NCBI GenBank assembly: GCA_943704495.1 | Contig: CALSCR010003220.1 | Location: 1-40,650, forward strand | Source: Pigoraptor chileana | Lineage: Eukaryota > Opisthokonta > Filasterea | Length of the DNA stretch: 40,650 bases | Reading direction: 5' to 3' | Shown here: positions 10,566 through 20,936 of the stretch, in pieces | How positions within the stretch are numbered: the first letter of the stretch is position 1 | Layout: each line of letters begins with the position of its first letter | Translations under genes and position numbers: made by a program | Notes under the pieces: generated by a model | What the model was told of the DNA's origin: nothing | What the model saw: only the letters and a program-made list of their open reading frames with translations | Databases searched by the model: none

Positions 10566-13500
10566 CTATTCAGATTGCTTCGTTTTGGTATTGGCGAAGT
10601 TTGCAGCGAACTGCTTCAGGCGCTCTGCAATCGCCGCAAACGACGGACGATTCTCCGGCTTTCCCTCCACGCAGTCATGGACAAGCTTCGCAATGCCCTC
10701 GGGAACATCGCGTGGCATTGTCGGGCGCAAATCGTGGAAGGCAATCTGCAGAGGGAGAGAGAGGTGAGAGAAACATTATGCCCATGGACTCCACGAAGAG
10801 AGGGAGGATTCAAGTCAATGTGTTAGGCGCTGTACCCATGGGACTCCACAAAGAGAGAGAGAGAGAGAGAGATGTAGGATTCAAGTCAGTGTCATAGGCG
10901 CTGTGCCCATGGACTCCACAAAGAGAGAGAGAGAGAGAGATGTAGGATTCAAGTCAGTGTCTTAGGCGCTATGCCCATGGACTCCACAAGAGAGACGGCG
11001 AGAGTACCAAGTGACATAAGAACAATTTGAAGGAAGGACATACCAGCGCAATGAGCGCGCCGATATCCAGATCAAGTTCGGAGTACGGGAGGGTCCTGTT
11101 GATAAGCTCCGTAAGAACAATGCCTGCACGCGTGGACAGCAAAAGGAGCAGGGACAGCTGCGCGTTAGATTTCGAAGCAAAAGCAAAGCAATGTTCATTC
11201 GCATTCTCCGTTCGAGGATCCGCTGATTTTTTTCACCAACAGCAATAACAATAAAAATAGTGAATACATACCAAATGAATACACATCGTCGCCCTCTTGG
11301 AATGCCTCTCCGTTGAGAACTGTTGGACTCATCCACACAAGCGATCCGCCAATCTGTGCGGTCGCAAAGTAGGGCACGGATGCAAACGTTTAAGTTGAGT
11401 TAAAGCCAAGCCACATGGTAAGGAAAGCTACCAACAACGACAAAGAAAATCAAGTGCATAAGCGCATAAAGCTGTTAGCCGTGCGACATGAGAGCAAAAA
11501 TGACCGAAGGCATACGTGGACACAAACCCTTACCTTGTTGTTGGAGGACGATGATGTCGACTTAAATTCGGCAAGGCCAAAGTCAGACACTTTCACTCGC
11601 ATCCTAGGCATCGAGGGAAGTCGCAAGAGAGGAAACAATAATAATCCAAGGGGGGGGGGGGTTAAATTACAGCACGTTATGATTGAAGTCGACAACAAGG
11701 GTTCTCAATACGGGAAAAACACATGAACAAATTGCGACACTCACGATGAGTCGATGAGAAGGTTGGGCGACTTCATATCCCTGCAACCCGAGGTAAATGC
11801 AGTCAAAAAGCAGTGGTATTAGGAAAAATAATTGAGTTTGACGTCCCTCCAAAATAGTGACGTGTTGACACACACGCAATCAAGCGACTCCAAGTGCCTC
11901 TTTGTGGACACTGTATGTTCTCACCTGTGCAATATGGGCGGGCGGGCGCTGTGGAGGTAGACCATGCCGTTTGCTGCGTCGAGGGCCATGGAAGCTTTCA
12001 AGTCCCACTCGATCGGCATAGTTTCGTCAGAGTAGAAGTCGTACACAGATCCGCCGTGCATGAACTCCGTCAGAATGGCGAGGTTCTTGAGCTCCAGACA
12101 CGCACCCTGTGGGGGTGCCAATGTGCGTGCAATACCACATCACCCATCATAAACGGACAAAACCAAAAGACAACTCCGACAGATTTTTCCGCAATTCAAC
12201 CCACGACACATGTGTGGCTTGCACCAACAAACAAATCCACAGGGGACACGCACGCCCACTGCCATACAGTCACGAGTCCTAACATCAAACAGCTCTGCGA
12301 CATAAATCCCGATTTTCCAGACATTTTTGTGTCTTGCACACATGCGCATACGGTTGTCCGGATCAACAAAAAGGCCTTACCATGAACATGACAATATTGG
12401 GGTGGCGCAGGCTGACCATGGTCTCGATTTCCTGTATCATCAAAAAGAAGACCAGAGAGATCTTCAGTACTCAAAGAAAATAATTTTTTGAATACAAACA
12501 CCAGAACCTAGAGAGATGTAGGAGTGTTCAAGACGTTTTGCCCATAGACTTCACAGACAAGATATACGAGAGAGACTGTGTGGGTGGAGAGACATCTTCA
12601 GTTCTCACAACGTTTTGGGAACAAGCCCATTGTCTCCACCGGTGAGAGAGAGGGAGAGCGAGAGGGAGAGCGAAAGGGAGAGCGAGATGCCTACCTTTTC
12701 AAAGTCGTTAAGAGAGTACATGGCTTCAGCATTGGACGACTTCTGCGAGTCGTTGCTCATAATCGAGTCGAGGATCACAGTTTTGCCAGCGCTGCGGTCC
12801 TTGCCCTGTGCGGCATTGCGTGCTGTGCGCGATTGGTAGACATTCGACATGAACTTTTCAATGTTGTTCTCTGTCTTCTTTGCCGACGGACCCATCGGCC
12901 CCATGTCGTCAAGCGCCTCCATGTCCGCGAGGTCAAGATTCTCAAACGAGGCAACCTTTACCACGGCCTTGCTGTCTGTCTTGGGCGCCGATCCCTTGTC
13001 CGATTGCTGAGTAAGTACAAGCGAGTCTGTGGCACGTGACGACGACGTCGCGTCATTAGTGGCCTTGACAACGAGGTTGTGCAGGACGCTTGACTTTGAG
13101 CTCGTAAATAGGGCCGAGTCTGCGGATTTGCGGCGTAGTAGCTTGACGACCAGCCGCGAGCGCAAGGAAGCGTGCGGATTCCCTATGTCTGCGCCCGACA
13201 GCTCATTCTTGAGGGTCTTGACAGCAACCTCGGCGCCACGGTAAACCCCTGGATGTGAAGCATGCATATTGTAAGCACTCAAATGCAGATACAAGGCAGG
13301 ACAAGACAGAAGGGAGGGGCGTCCACGTGACATTAAACAAACTGGAGAATATTACAAAGAGCAAGCGACACTAAATGAATTGCTGCAAAGCTGTTAAGGG
13401 AAAGAACGAAGAAAACACACACACATACAGACACTAGCAGAATAGGCGCTGCACTCACCGCGGTACACAAGACCAAACGAACCCTGGACCAAGCACAGGC

Positions 13501-16500
13501 GACGACAACGAAGACAATTGGCGTGGCAGTGTCAGTTGAGAGTGGCGAAGACAAATTACTCATCTAGGCCACCCGAGGGGACAATGAGCGAAATAGACGC
13601 ACCATCCCGAAGCAAAAAACATTTAAGGACCAACTCAGATACACAACTCCAAAGAACGCCACACGCATGCACAGAACCGTCACCACCACCAACACTACCA
13701 TAACAGACAACACTCAACGGCCCACCTCTCCAATTTTCTCGCGGATGTCGAGGTCGGCCCACGCGACAATCCAATTGTACGCCTTCTTTTGGAGCTGCTC
13801 TGTCATCTTCCGCCGGTTCACAGCCGCGCGCCAAAAGCCCAAAATGGCGAGAAGGGCGACGGAGAGGGGCACGACGACGGCCACCGGAATCACATATGCA
13901 GGTGTGCCCGAAGACGACGCTGAAAATAGGCAACAAAAACAAACAAAAGAGACAAACAAAAACAAGCAAACAAGTCAGTCAGCATGTTAAGAAAGAAAAC
14001 CGACACATTACCATTCACCACAAAGAAACAACAGAAATCAACAAAAATGCACGCAGCAAATGCGGTTTGCGGCCATTGGCGGTCAATGCCCCCACATCCC
14101 ACGAACAACAACTTTCCCCACTCACTCTGCGTCACTTGAATGGGCACAATGACAGGATTCGCGAAGGTTCCGGGGTACACCAGGCGCACGTCGTTCGATG
14201 GGCCGTCGGCGCTATCAAATCCACCAAAATACAACATAATATCCCGCGACTGTGGAACGCAGAGCGTGATAAAGGTGAGCACCGGGTACTGGCAGGGATT
14301 GGTCTTGTCTGTCTGCCGGAACACGTGCAGTCCGCCAAACGAATGCACGCGCTGGGGCAGTGACGGCAGCTGCGGTACCAGCCACGCCATCTGGACAGTG
14401 TCCAGGAGGCGCACGTCACCCGTCGGGCCGAGAGAGTTGACGCCCCCGGCGTAAAGAATCTTTCCGTTGGAGAGAATTGTCGCTCCGTGATTGCGGATGG
14501 CGGATGGCTGTTGACCGGCGGGCACGACGCTGCTCCACACGCCCGTGCCTGTTTCCACAAACGCAAGGTGATACCACGCGGAAAAGAAGGTATATACTAA
14601 GCGAATGCTCCTGCCATCATCCAAGCAGTCTACACTTGCATAAACATGAGAGGTACGAGCAAAACAGTGCGTTCGTTACAAATCTCCACACAACAGATAC
14701 TGACCAATATTGTAAACGTAGACGGCGTTGGAGAGGGAGCCGTCGCTGAGTTGTCCGCCAAAGAGGACGAGCGTGTTGTTACCCGCGAGACCACTTGGCG
14801 TGATGGCTGCGGCGCGGAGGGCAGGAGGTCGCGTGCCGAGCATCGGGAGGGACGTCCACACGCGCGTGTTGTAATTGAACGACCTGTACAACACGAGCCA
14901 GAGCAATTTGAAAGAAAGCAAACATAAGCAAGGTGTGCTTTGCGTGTTCCACTTATTGCAATGCAAACACTTTCGAAGCATTAAATCGACCAGAAAGCAC
15001 CCTGCATCTCGCTTGTGGAGGCATGAGCATGCAGCGCCCAAGACATTCACTTGATCCTACATCTTAATACCACATAACGGTGTTAGCTATCAATGCAGAA
15101 CATGGGACAAGTGCACCGGGCATTTGCAAAGACCACACAACCCACCAGAGCGAGTTGTCTGCGGACAAGGATGCCGTGAAACCGCCGTACATGTACATTG
15201 TGCTGCCAATGGAGGTCGTCGCGTGGTAGATGCGTGCGTCGGGCCAGGGCGCGGCAACAGCCAACTTGGTGAAGGTTGCCGTCATGTTATCGGCCACTGT
15301 AGTGCAAATGCGCAAGGACGAGAACGACCATTAGTGTATCATCACTTTTAAGAATCACATGCATCAGCAGCCCGCGATGAGCGATTGAAGGCAGAGTGCC
15401 ACCATCGTGCATCAAAGCAGTACTTCCTTTCTCATATAACGATACAACTAAACAATAATGAAGGCACATGGAGGGGTGGGCTTATGTAAACAAGAGGCAC
15501 GCAGCGCCTGCATGCTCAGAGACAATGACACAGAAGCCTGGCAATCCAAAAGTCAAACAAAACAGCAGCTTTGATGAAAGAATGACGCGGTATTGGAAAG
15601 AAAAAAGGCAAACGCGGGAACCAACAACTCATTTTTACGCACCAAAGTCAATGACATAGAGGTCGTTTTTGAACGTGAAAGTGCTGTCAGTGCCTCCAAA
15701 GAGGAAAAGCTTGCCGTTGTGATACTGCAGCGAATGCTGGGCAAGCCCCACCGGCGCATTTGTGGACGCAATGTCTCTCCACTCGAGCCAATCTGCAAAT
15801 CAAGAGGCAAAAGGGGGGGGGGCAAAACCATAAGGATGAGCAAATACGATAAAAGTACGAAACGAAATCCCTGCGCAGGCCCGGGAGTTAGCTGTCCTGA
15901 ATTTCGATGCATTTTTGTCCTTCGCATAACAGCAAAAATCAAGGAGCGCAGCTTATACTATAAAAGGAGCATGCCGCACAGGGACTTAAGGCACGATTTG
16001 CATCTACGAAATGCAATACATGGCAAGGGCATCTCAGAATGCGCACCGTAATCCAACAGGAGGAGCTTGTTGCTGTAGCCGCCGCTGCCCGTGTCGCCAC
16101 CAAATGCAAAGTAAAAGTTGTCTACAGCCGAAAACGCCGACGCGTGGCCGGACCTCCCCGTGGGCATCGGGCCAAAGGGATGCAGGGCCGTCCACGTCTT
16201 ATTGGCTGTCACGGAAGCAAAACACGCACAGAAGTTACACAAACATATGCACATCAATTAATCACAAACAATCACAAAATAGAGATTGAATAATGTGAGC
16301 GAGGTGGAGCACAGGGAAAAAACAGAACCAACACAAAAAAAAATATCCGTGACGGGGATTCGACAGTAGAAGGAACAATCCCCAGAATGCCATAATTGAG
16401 GAGTGACATCGGCAGGCTATTCACAAGAGCGCATGAAAGCGTGCACGCACCGACAATATTGGGGTTGTTGAGGTACCCGCCGTCGCCCACGCCCGTTGAT

Positions 16501-18452
16501 ATGCCCTTTGACTTGATGCGCTCGGCCACAATGTCAACGTACTGTTGCCGTGAAAACTGCTTCACAACACCGCAATCCGAGCCGCCCTGTGCGGCCAAGT
16601 TCGCATCGCTTCCACCTCCGACAAGACTCACAGCCCCACCGAGTTGTAGCACGGACGTTTCAACCTGCACGTGTTTGTGTGTGTAAGTGAGTAAGCCATG
16701 AGCGTGCACGATCGAGTGTGAGTGTGTGGTGTGAGACGTATCAACTGTTACTGTAGGACGAGAAGGAATCACGCAGAGTGCGCCGCACACGTGCGGCGTC
16801 CACGCACCTGTAAGAGGCTGCAGCCAAGCGCACTCGAGCACGGACTCAGTGCGATGCCACCGACCGCCATATCCACAAGCTTATTTCCGCCCGTAAACCG
16901 GTTGGTAAGCTTGTCACGCACACTCACATACGCGCCAGTGTCGGTGCGTTTTTCTGACGATGTGACGATCTTTGATGCCTCGGATGCAGGACGCGACAAG
17001 AACGTCGACTTGCTCTCGTCCGTGTCAACACCAATAACAAAGGCACCCTTTTGTGCGGCATTGAGAATGGCTGCAGAACCCATGCTTCCGCCGGCGCCAT
17101 AGATCACATCCACACCCGCATCAAGCATGACTGCGTGAAGAAAGGGTCCGGCGAAGGACGGAGAAGAGGACGCGAGGAACAAACAGAAAAGAGAACAAGC
17201 AGAGGATATGCAGTGGAAAACATTGTTGGATGTTGTTAGTGTGAATTGCTAATGAGTGGACGTCTCCCGTCTCTCAACCCAATGTTCTATTATTGTCTTT
17301 GTTTTTGTGTTGTGCTTGTTTGCCATTCCTCCCATTGTGTTCACCAACCGTTGGACGCATTGACACCGAGATCGGCGTCCACAAACGAAGGCACAAAGGC
17401 GCGGAAAACCGAGCACTTTGGGCACGAGTGATCCACTCCGCGCAAAAATCCGTTTGAGAAGCGCAGCAAGGAAGCAAAGGGAAACGCCGTGATAACGCCC
17501 ACGCGGCGCGTTGTTGTAACGAGGCCGGCGACAAGACCCGCCATGTATCCACCCTCATCCTGATGAGCGCACAAGGGAGTTCGATACGATGCTTAATGAG
17601 CGAATCTGACAATTGTGCTCAATCTCAAAAACGTAAACATATTAAAGGCTAATCTCATGTACTCTTAATCGAGTTGGGATGATCTACTGCGCAGCGCTTG
17701 ACATTTTCAACTTGGTAAAGCAACGAAGATTCTCACCTCTGCAAAGATGATACCCTGCATGTTATTTTTTAAGAGCGGATCTTCGCCAGGATTGATGGCG
17801 ACATCAATGACGGAGAACGTTGCGTTTTGATATGCCACGGCGAGCGTCTTGACAGGGGTCTCAAAGAGAAATCCCAAGGCGATGATGAGGTTATAGGTGG
17901 GATCTGAGGAGGCGCGATGAGGAGTATTGACAAAAGAAGTACGGTTGTAATGAGCGACCAATTGACAAATGGTTGGAAGAGGGTGAGATAATGGTATGAA
18001 GCTCCCAATGTGATCTTGGCAGTATGGCGAGACATTGCAGACGAAGATTGTGCACATACAGAATGCTTACCAATTGCATATGGACGAACGTTATCGACGG
18101 TTGGGCTTGCGATGATTATGTACTCGCAGAGCGAATTCGCTGCCGTTGCATTGAAAATCTCGGTGGCGGCCTTGATGCATCCCGTCCTACCGAGCGTGTT
18201 GAACTCAGAGTTGCTGTCTGCAAACACGTACAATCATAAGCGCCATCTTAGCAAACGAGCTTGCTGTTGCATTCGTTGTTGTGAAGGATTGACAACGCAT
18301 AAAAGCAACTAGTATTAAGCAGAAACAGTCAAAGACGTACTTGCGAGGATGGCAATTTTTGCATCTGCGGTTGGCAAGGTGACCGCGACAAAGACGAAGA
18401 TGAAACTGAGCATTGCAGAGCACGGCAAAGCGCTCAATCGCGTTGGAGCCAT
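10566..18452 (-). CDS. Chimeric receptor kinase: Bmp/PnrA-like binding domain, kelch propeller, TM, TKL-type kinase (1229 residues)
   Basis: Exons: 18341-18452, 18071-18217, 17737-17903, 17349-17559, 16808-17130, 16451-16664, 16047-16205, 15643-15792, 15146-15296, 14705-14883, 14126-14548, 13726-13919, 13459-13483, 12695-13248, 12381-12431, 11925-12106, 11745-11780, 11534-11603, 11272-11353, 11044-11123, 10566-10745; total 3690 bases, phases consistent. Residues 1-31 are a signal peptide. About 32-391 resemble bacterial Bmp/PnrA lipoproteins (YNLIIALGFLFETPV, AEDEGGYMAGLVAGL, DVIYGAGGSMGSAAI, VIGVDTDES), a family known to bind purine nucleosides. About 392-745 hold six kelch blades. A membrane helix spans 754-775. 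The kinase has GEGSFGLVYRG, AVK (K829), helix-C Glu near 1004-1006, HRDMKSPNLLID, SDFGLAE (D1100) and NRPSF. About 155 extra residues sit between K829 and helix C. Inferred: a surface receptor signalling through the kinase. An alternative start is at 18503. Confidence 0.92.
10778..11000 (-). repeat. Tandem array of the dispersed short repeat, about 3 units
   Basis: Three consecutive units of roughly 63-70 bases plus a partial one, each with GATTCAAGTCAGTGTC, then TAGGCGCTGTGCCCATGG, then ACTCCACAAAG and a GA run. The array lies in the receptor-kinase intron at 10746-11043. The second and third units are nearly identical, so the expansion looks recent. Confidence 0.85.
11650..11661. repeat. 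Poly-G tract
   Basis: A run of ten or more G in an intron of the receptor kinase. Similar tracts occur at 15813-15822 (G) and 26953-26961 (C), and the window itself begins in a G run and ends in a C run. Confidence 0.8.
12505..12690 (-). repeat. Two diverged copies of the dispersed repeat plus a GA-rich microsatellite
   Basis: Copy one (about 12505-12560) reads GATGTAGGAGTGTTCAAG, then GCCCATAGACTTCACAG. Copy two (about 12595-12645) is weaker, with AAGCCCATTGTCTCCAC. A GAGAGGGA-rich tract follows to 12690. All lie in the intron at 12432-12694 of the receptor kinase. Confidence 0.6.
15012..15062 (+). repeat. Dispersed repeat copy, antisense to its host gene
   Basis: It reads TTGTGGAGGCATGAGCATG, then CAGCGCCCAAGACATTCACT, then TGATCCTACATCTT, a clear match to the core on the plus strand. 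It lies in the intron at 14884-15145 of the minus-strand receptor kinase, so unlike the other intronic copies it is inverted relative to transcription. Confidence 0.65.
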
Positions 18453-18557
18453 ATTTCTGAGGCGGTCGCTAGGACCGGCCGCCCGACAATCAAAAAGCAC
18501 CAATTGAAAGTGACGGTCAAAGGGCGTTGTCTTTCAAAAGGCTATTTGAGTAAGATG

Positions 18558-19448
18558 CTAACAGACACTGACAGATACAGATTGACTTTTCTCCCTCAGC
18601 AACAAAGAGGGAGTGAAAAATGTGCTTGTGAACATTGCTCTGCAACAAGCAAAACAGCGTGAGGGTTGATGGCAGCACCCGATCGAAGTACCGGCAGACC
18701 CTCCGATGCATGCACACATGCACGCTCCATGTCCGCCGGCAGTAGTCGACACAACAAAGGTGGGGTTGGTGCCGCACGGAGAGCCCACAGCCACGGGAGC
18801 CGACTCGATAGATAACCCATACTCAAGCCCATCCATCTGATCACCAACAAACGGGCTCTTCATTTTGTTCCAGGCACCGCCCGTGCAATTAATTTGGGGA
18901 GACAGCCCCAAATAATATCGAAATTGGCCACCCATTTCAAATGGATGGCTCCCCCTTTCGGGGAACACCAGTGGCAACATGGAACGAGATTTCGGTTGTA
19001 ATGGGGCGTTGTCAAGGACTGCCCCTGGTTTCAGTGAAGTGCTTCCCGAGCACACACACACACACTGAGAAAGGGATCACTCATTCCCCCTCCCTGCGCA
19101 CATGATGGTTTATTTGTGGAGGGACGTACACGGTCCTTGTGTGTCCGTTTCGGTCGGGAAGTGAAAGTAAGTGCGGTTGTTGCTTTTGCACAAGTAATCG
19201 GCCCGGGATGGACTCCTGTAGAGGTTAAAGATGGGACAGTCGCGTTGAAAAAAGAGGACACATTTTGAAAAAAGGCCCCATTCGTCAAACTAAACTGGCC
19301 ACAACACAAAATCACAGCAAGGCGTACTGGCAGAGTTTAAACTTTCAGTTTTGAAAAACCGCACTCGAATGACATACCTTGAGTCAGTGGTACTGAGGCA
19401 CTCCGAGTACCCTGCTTGAGTCCAATAAGGCAGAAATAGCAAAACCAT
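18558..19448 (-). CDS. Secreted cysteine-rich protein, unknown function (245 residues)
   Basis: I do not recognise the family. Exons 19378-19448, 19130-19289 and 18558-19064 join in frame (738 bases). The start MVLLFLPYWTQA looks like a short signal peptide. The body contains NATVPS (a possible N-glycosylation site), PGPITCAK, then HPFEMGGQFRYYLGLS, INCTGGAWNKMKSPFVG, DQMDGLEYGLS and a distinctive GGHGACMCACIGG with GTSIGCCHQPS, rich in His and Cys and suggesting disulfides or metal binding. Its stop is only about 100 bases upstream of the receptor-kinase start on the same strand, and about 100 bases downstream of the BTB gene. The last 30 residues, after GCCHQPS, look less conserved in style and the true end could differ. 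Proximity to the receptor raises the idea of a partner or ligand, but nothing proves it. Confidence 0.55.
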
Positions 19449-19549
19449 ACACCCAAAGGCGGCGTGGCCCTGGACGGGCGGCTGTTCAATCGGGAGCTGC
19501 CGAGTACTTGTGGCGGGGGAGGGATTAGTACTGACGTCAACCAACTGTT

Positions 19550-20365
19550 TCAGCGAGCCCACGATATCGATAGGCGGGCGGAGGGCCCGTGCACTTCGAT
19601 GAACGCTGAGTATCCGGCGTCCCGCAGCTCGTGCAGAAGGTAGCGCCTCGCCAGCACCGCCTCCCTGCCATTGTGGCTCCACATCACAGCCTGTTCGTGG
19701 GTTGCGTACTCTAATGTCTGCTGATGGACCGCGGACTCTTCAAATGAGCGAAATCCGCCAAGCATCTTATCATTGACATCGCCAAGCATAATCGCACCGT
19801 TCGGACGCAAAACGATCATGACCTCTGTCCATCCGATGCTCGCAGCTTTTTCACAAACACCATAAACAAAGGTGCGGACTGTTGTATAATTACGTTTTGT
19901 CGAGAAAAATGACGCCGTACGCGACAGCGCCTGAGAAGCGCTCACAAACTGAGTTGATGAACGGTTCACAACATCAACATCGGACACGTCTTGTGTCTTC
20001 GCCGAATCTTCGCGTGCAACCGCATCTCTCGCGGCATTAGCGAGCTCCACAAGCCCGTAAAAGTCGGCCTCAATTTCGATCTCACGCAGGGATGCGCGAT
20101 CGACCGGGAAGGTGGACACATCAATCACTCCACGCCGCAGATAGTTGAGGACGTGCCGGAAGTGTGTTGGGTCGCGATCAATTACGTAGTGGCCGTCGGC
20201 ATCGACACAAAGGCCCATCTGACCGCTGAACATCCCAGCGAGCATCGAGTCCGACACACGCCGCAGCGTTTCTACCGAAGTTGTGAACGGTTTTCCACCG
20301 ACATTTAGCGTGACAATGCCGGAAAGCTTATCCATCACAGCGAGTTTCAAAGATTCAGCACTCAT
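19550..20365 (-). CDS. KCTD-like BTB (T1-type) domain protein, single exon
   Basis: A single open frame of 271 residues from the ATG at 20365 (an in-frame ATG at 20422 would add 19). About residues 15-110 form a T1-type BTB domain: IVTLNVGGKPFTTSVETLRR, then FSGQMGLCVDADGHYVIDRD and PTHFRHVLNYLRRG, with the usual closing helix (EIEIEADFYGLVELANAARD). In animals such KCTD proteins form rings and often serve as Cullin-3 substrate adaptors. The C-terminal 150 residues (for example FVYGVCEKAASIGWTEVMIV and LLHELRDAGYSAFIEVHGP) are not a potassium channel; they may bind substrate. Unlike most neighbours it has no intron. Confidence 0.85.
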   Translation of the reverse strand: MSAESLKLAVMDKLSGIVTLNVGGKPFTTSVETLRRVSDSMLAGMFSGQMGLCVDADGHYVIDRDPTHFRHVLNYLRRGVIDVSTFPVDRASLREIEIEADFYGLVELANAARDAVAREDSAKTQDVSDVDVVNRSSTQFVSASQALSRTASFFSTKRNYTTVRTFVYGVCEKAASIGWTEVMIVLRPNGAIMLGDVNDKMLGGFRSFEESAVHQQTLEYATHEQAVMWSHNGREAVLARRYLLHELRDAGYSAFIEVHGPSARLSISWAR

Positions 20366-20936
20366 GCAAAGTTCCCGAAAGAGCAAAAGTGTTTCAATAT
20401 TTATCTGGCACAAACTTGTCACGAGGGTACTGGACTAAAAACTTTTTAGGCAGACTGTGCGTGATAAAACGGAAGTTTCTTGCTCCCGACCCGGACACGT
20501 GACCAAATTCGGGAACCGCCGATCGGGAAGTTTGCGCCTGGCATGCAAGGAATTTGAATGGGCGGGTTTCACGTCACTTTAGCTTTAGAGGTCGAGGATT
20601 GGTCTGCATTGCATCCGTCTTTGCGGTGTTGTGGGTGCGTGTGTGGGCAGTGGGGTGCGTGTGCGGACAGTGAGTGTGTTGTTCGTCCGTGACGACCCAA
20701 TCCGGCACTTGCGGCTCCAACTCACTTCGGCGGGTTTACCAGCATGACATAAAGCAAATCATCTCACTTTGAGGAAAACAAATACATCTTGAATGAACTT
20801 GAACGGAAGGCGCACGGGCAAGCCATCTCTTCTGTGTGCGTTGCGATCTCTAAGGGCCAGTTTTGCGCGTGGCATACCGCTGACGATACGTAGGGACGTC
20901 CGCCCGCTGCTGCATCTTTTCTGTTGTAGAGACAGG
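20366..20936. promoter_or_regulatory. Divergent promoter region, BTB gene and lipid phosphatase
   Basis: About 570 bases between two outward-facing starts. It holds GC-rich patches (GGGAACCGCC and GGGCGGGTTTCACGTCAC at about 20510-20580) and GT-rich sequence at 20630-20680. No gene is supported here. Confidence 0.4.

Noticed and set aside
16047-18452. Bacterial contamination as the source of the Bmp-like domain
   Set aside because: The domain is split by several phase-consistent GT-AG introns and is continuous with kelch and kinase exons, so it belongs to the eukaryotic genome.
19130-19132. Alternative donor at 19131 in the secreted-protein gene
   Set aside because: It breaks the frame with the downstream exon, while the donor at 19129 (GTACGT) keeps it and has the better consensus.
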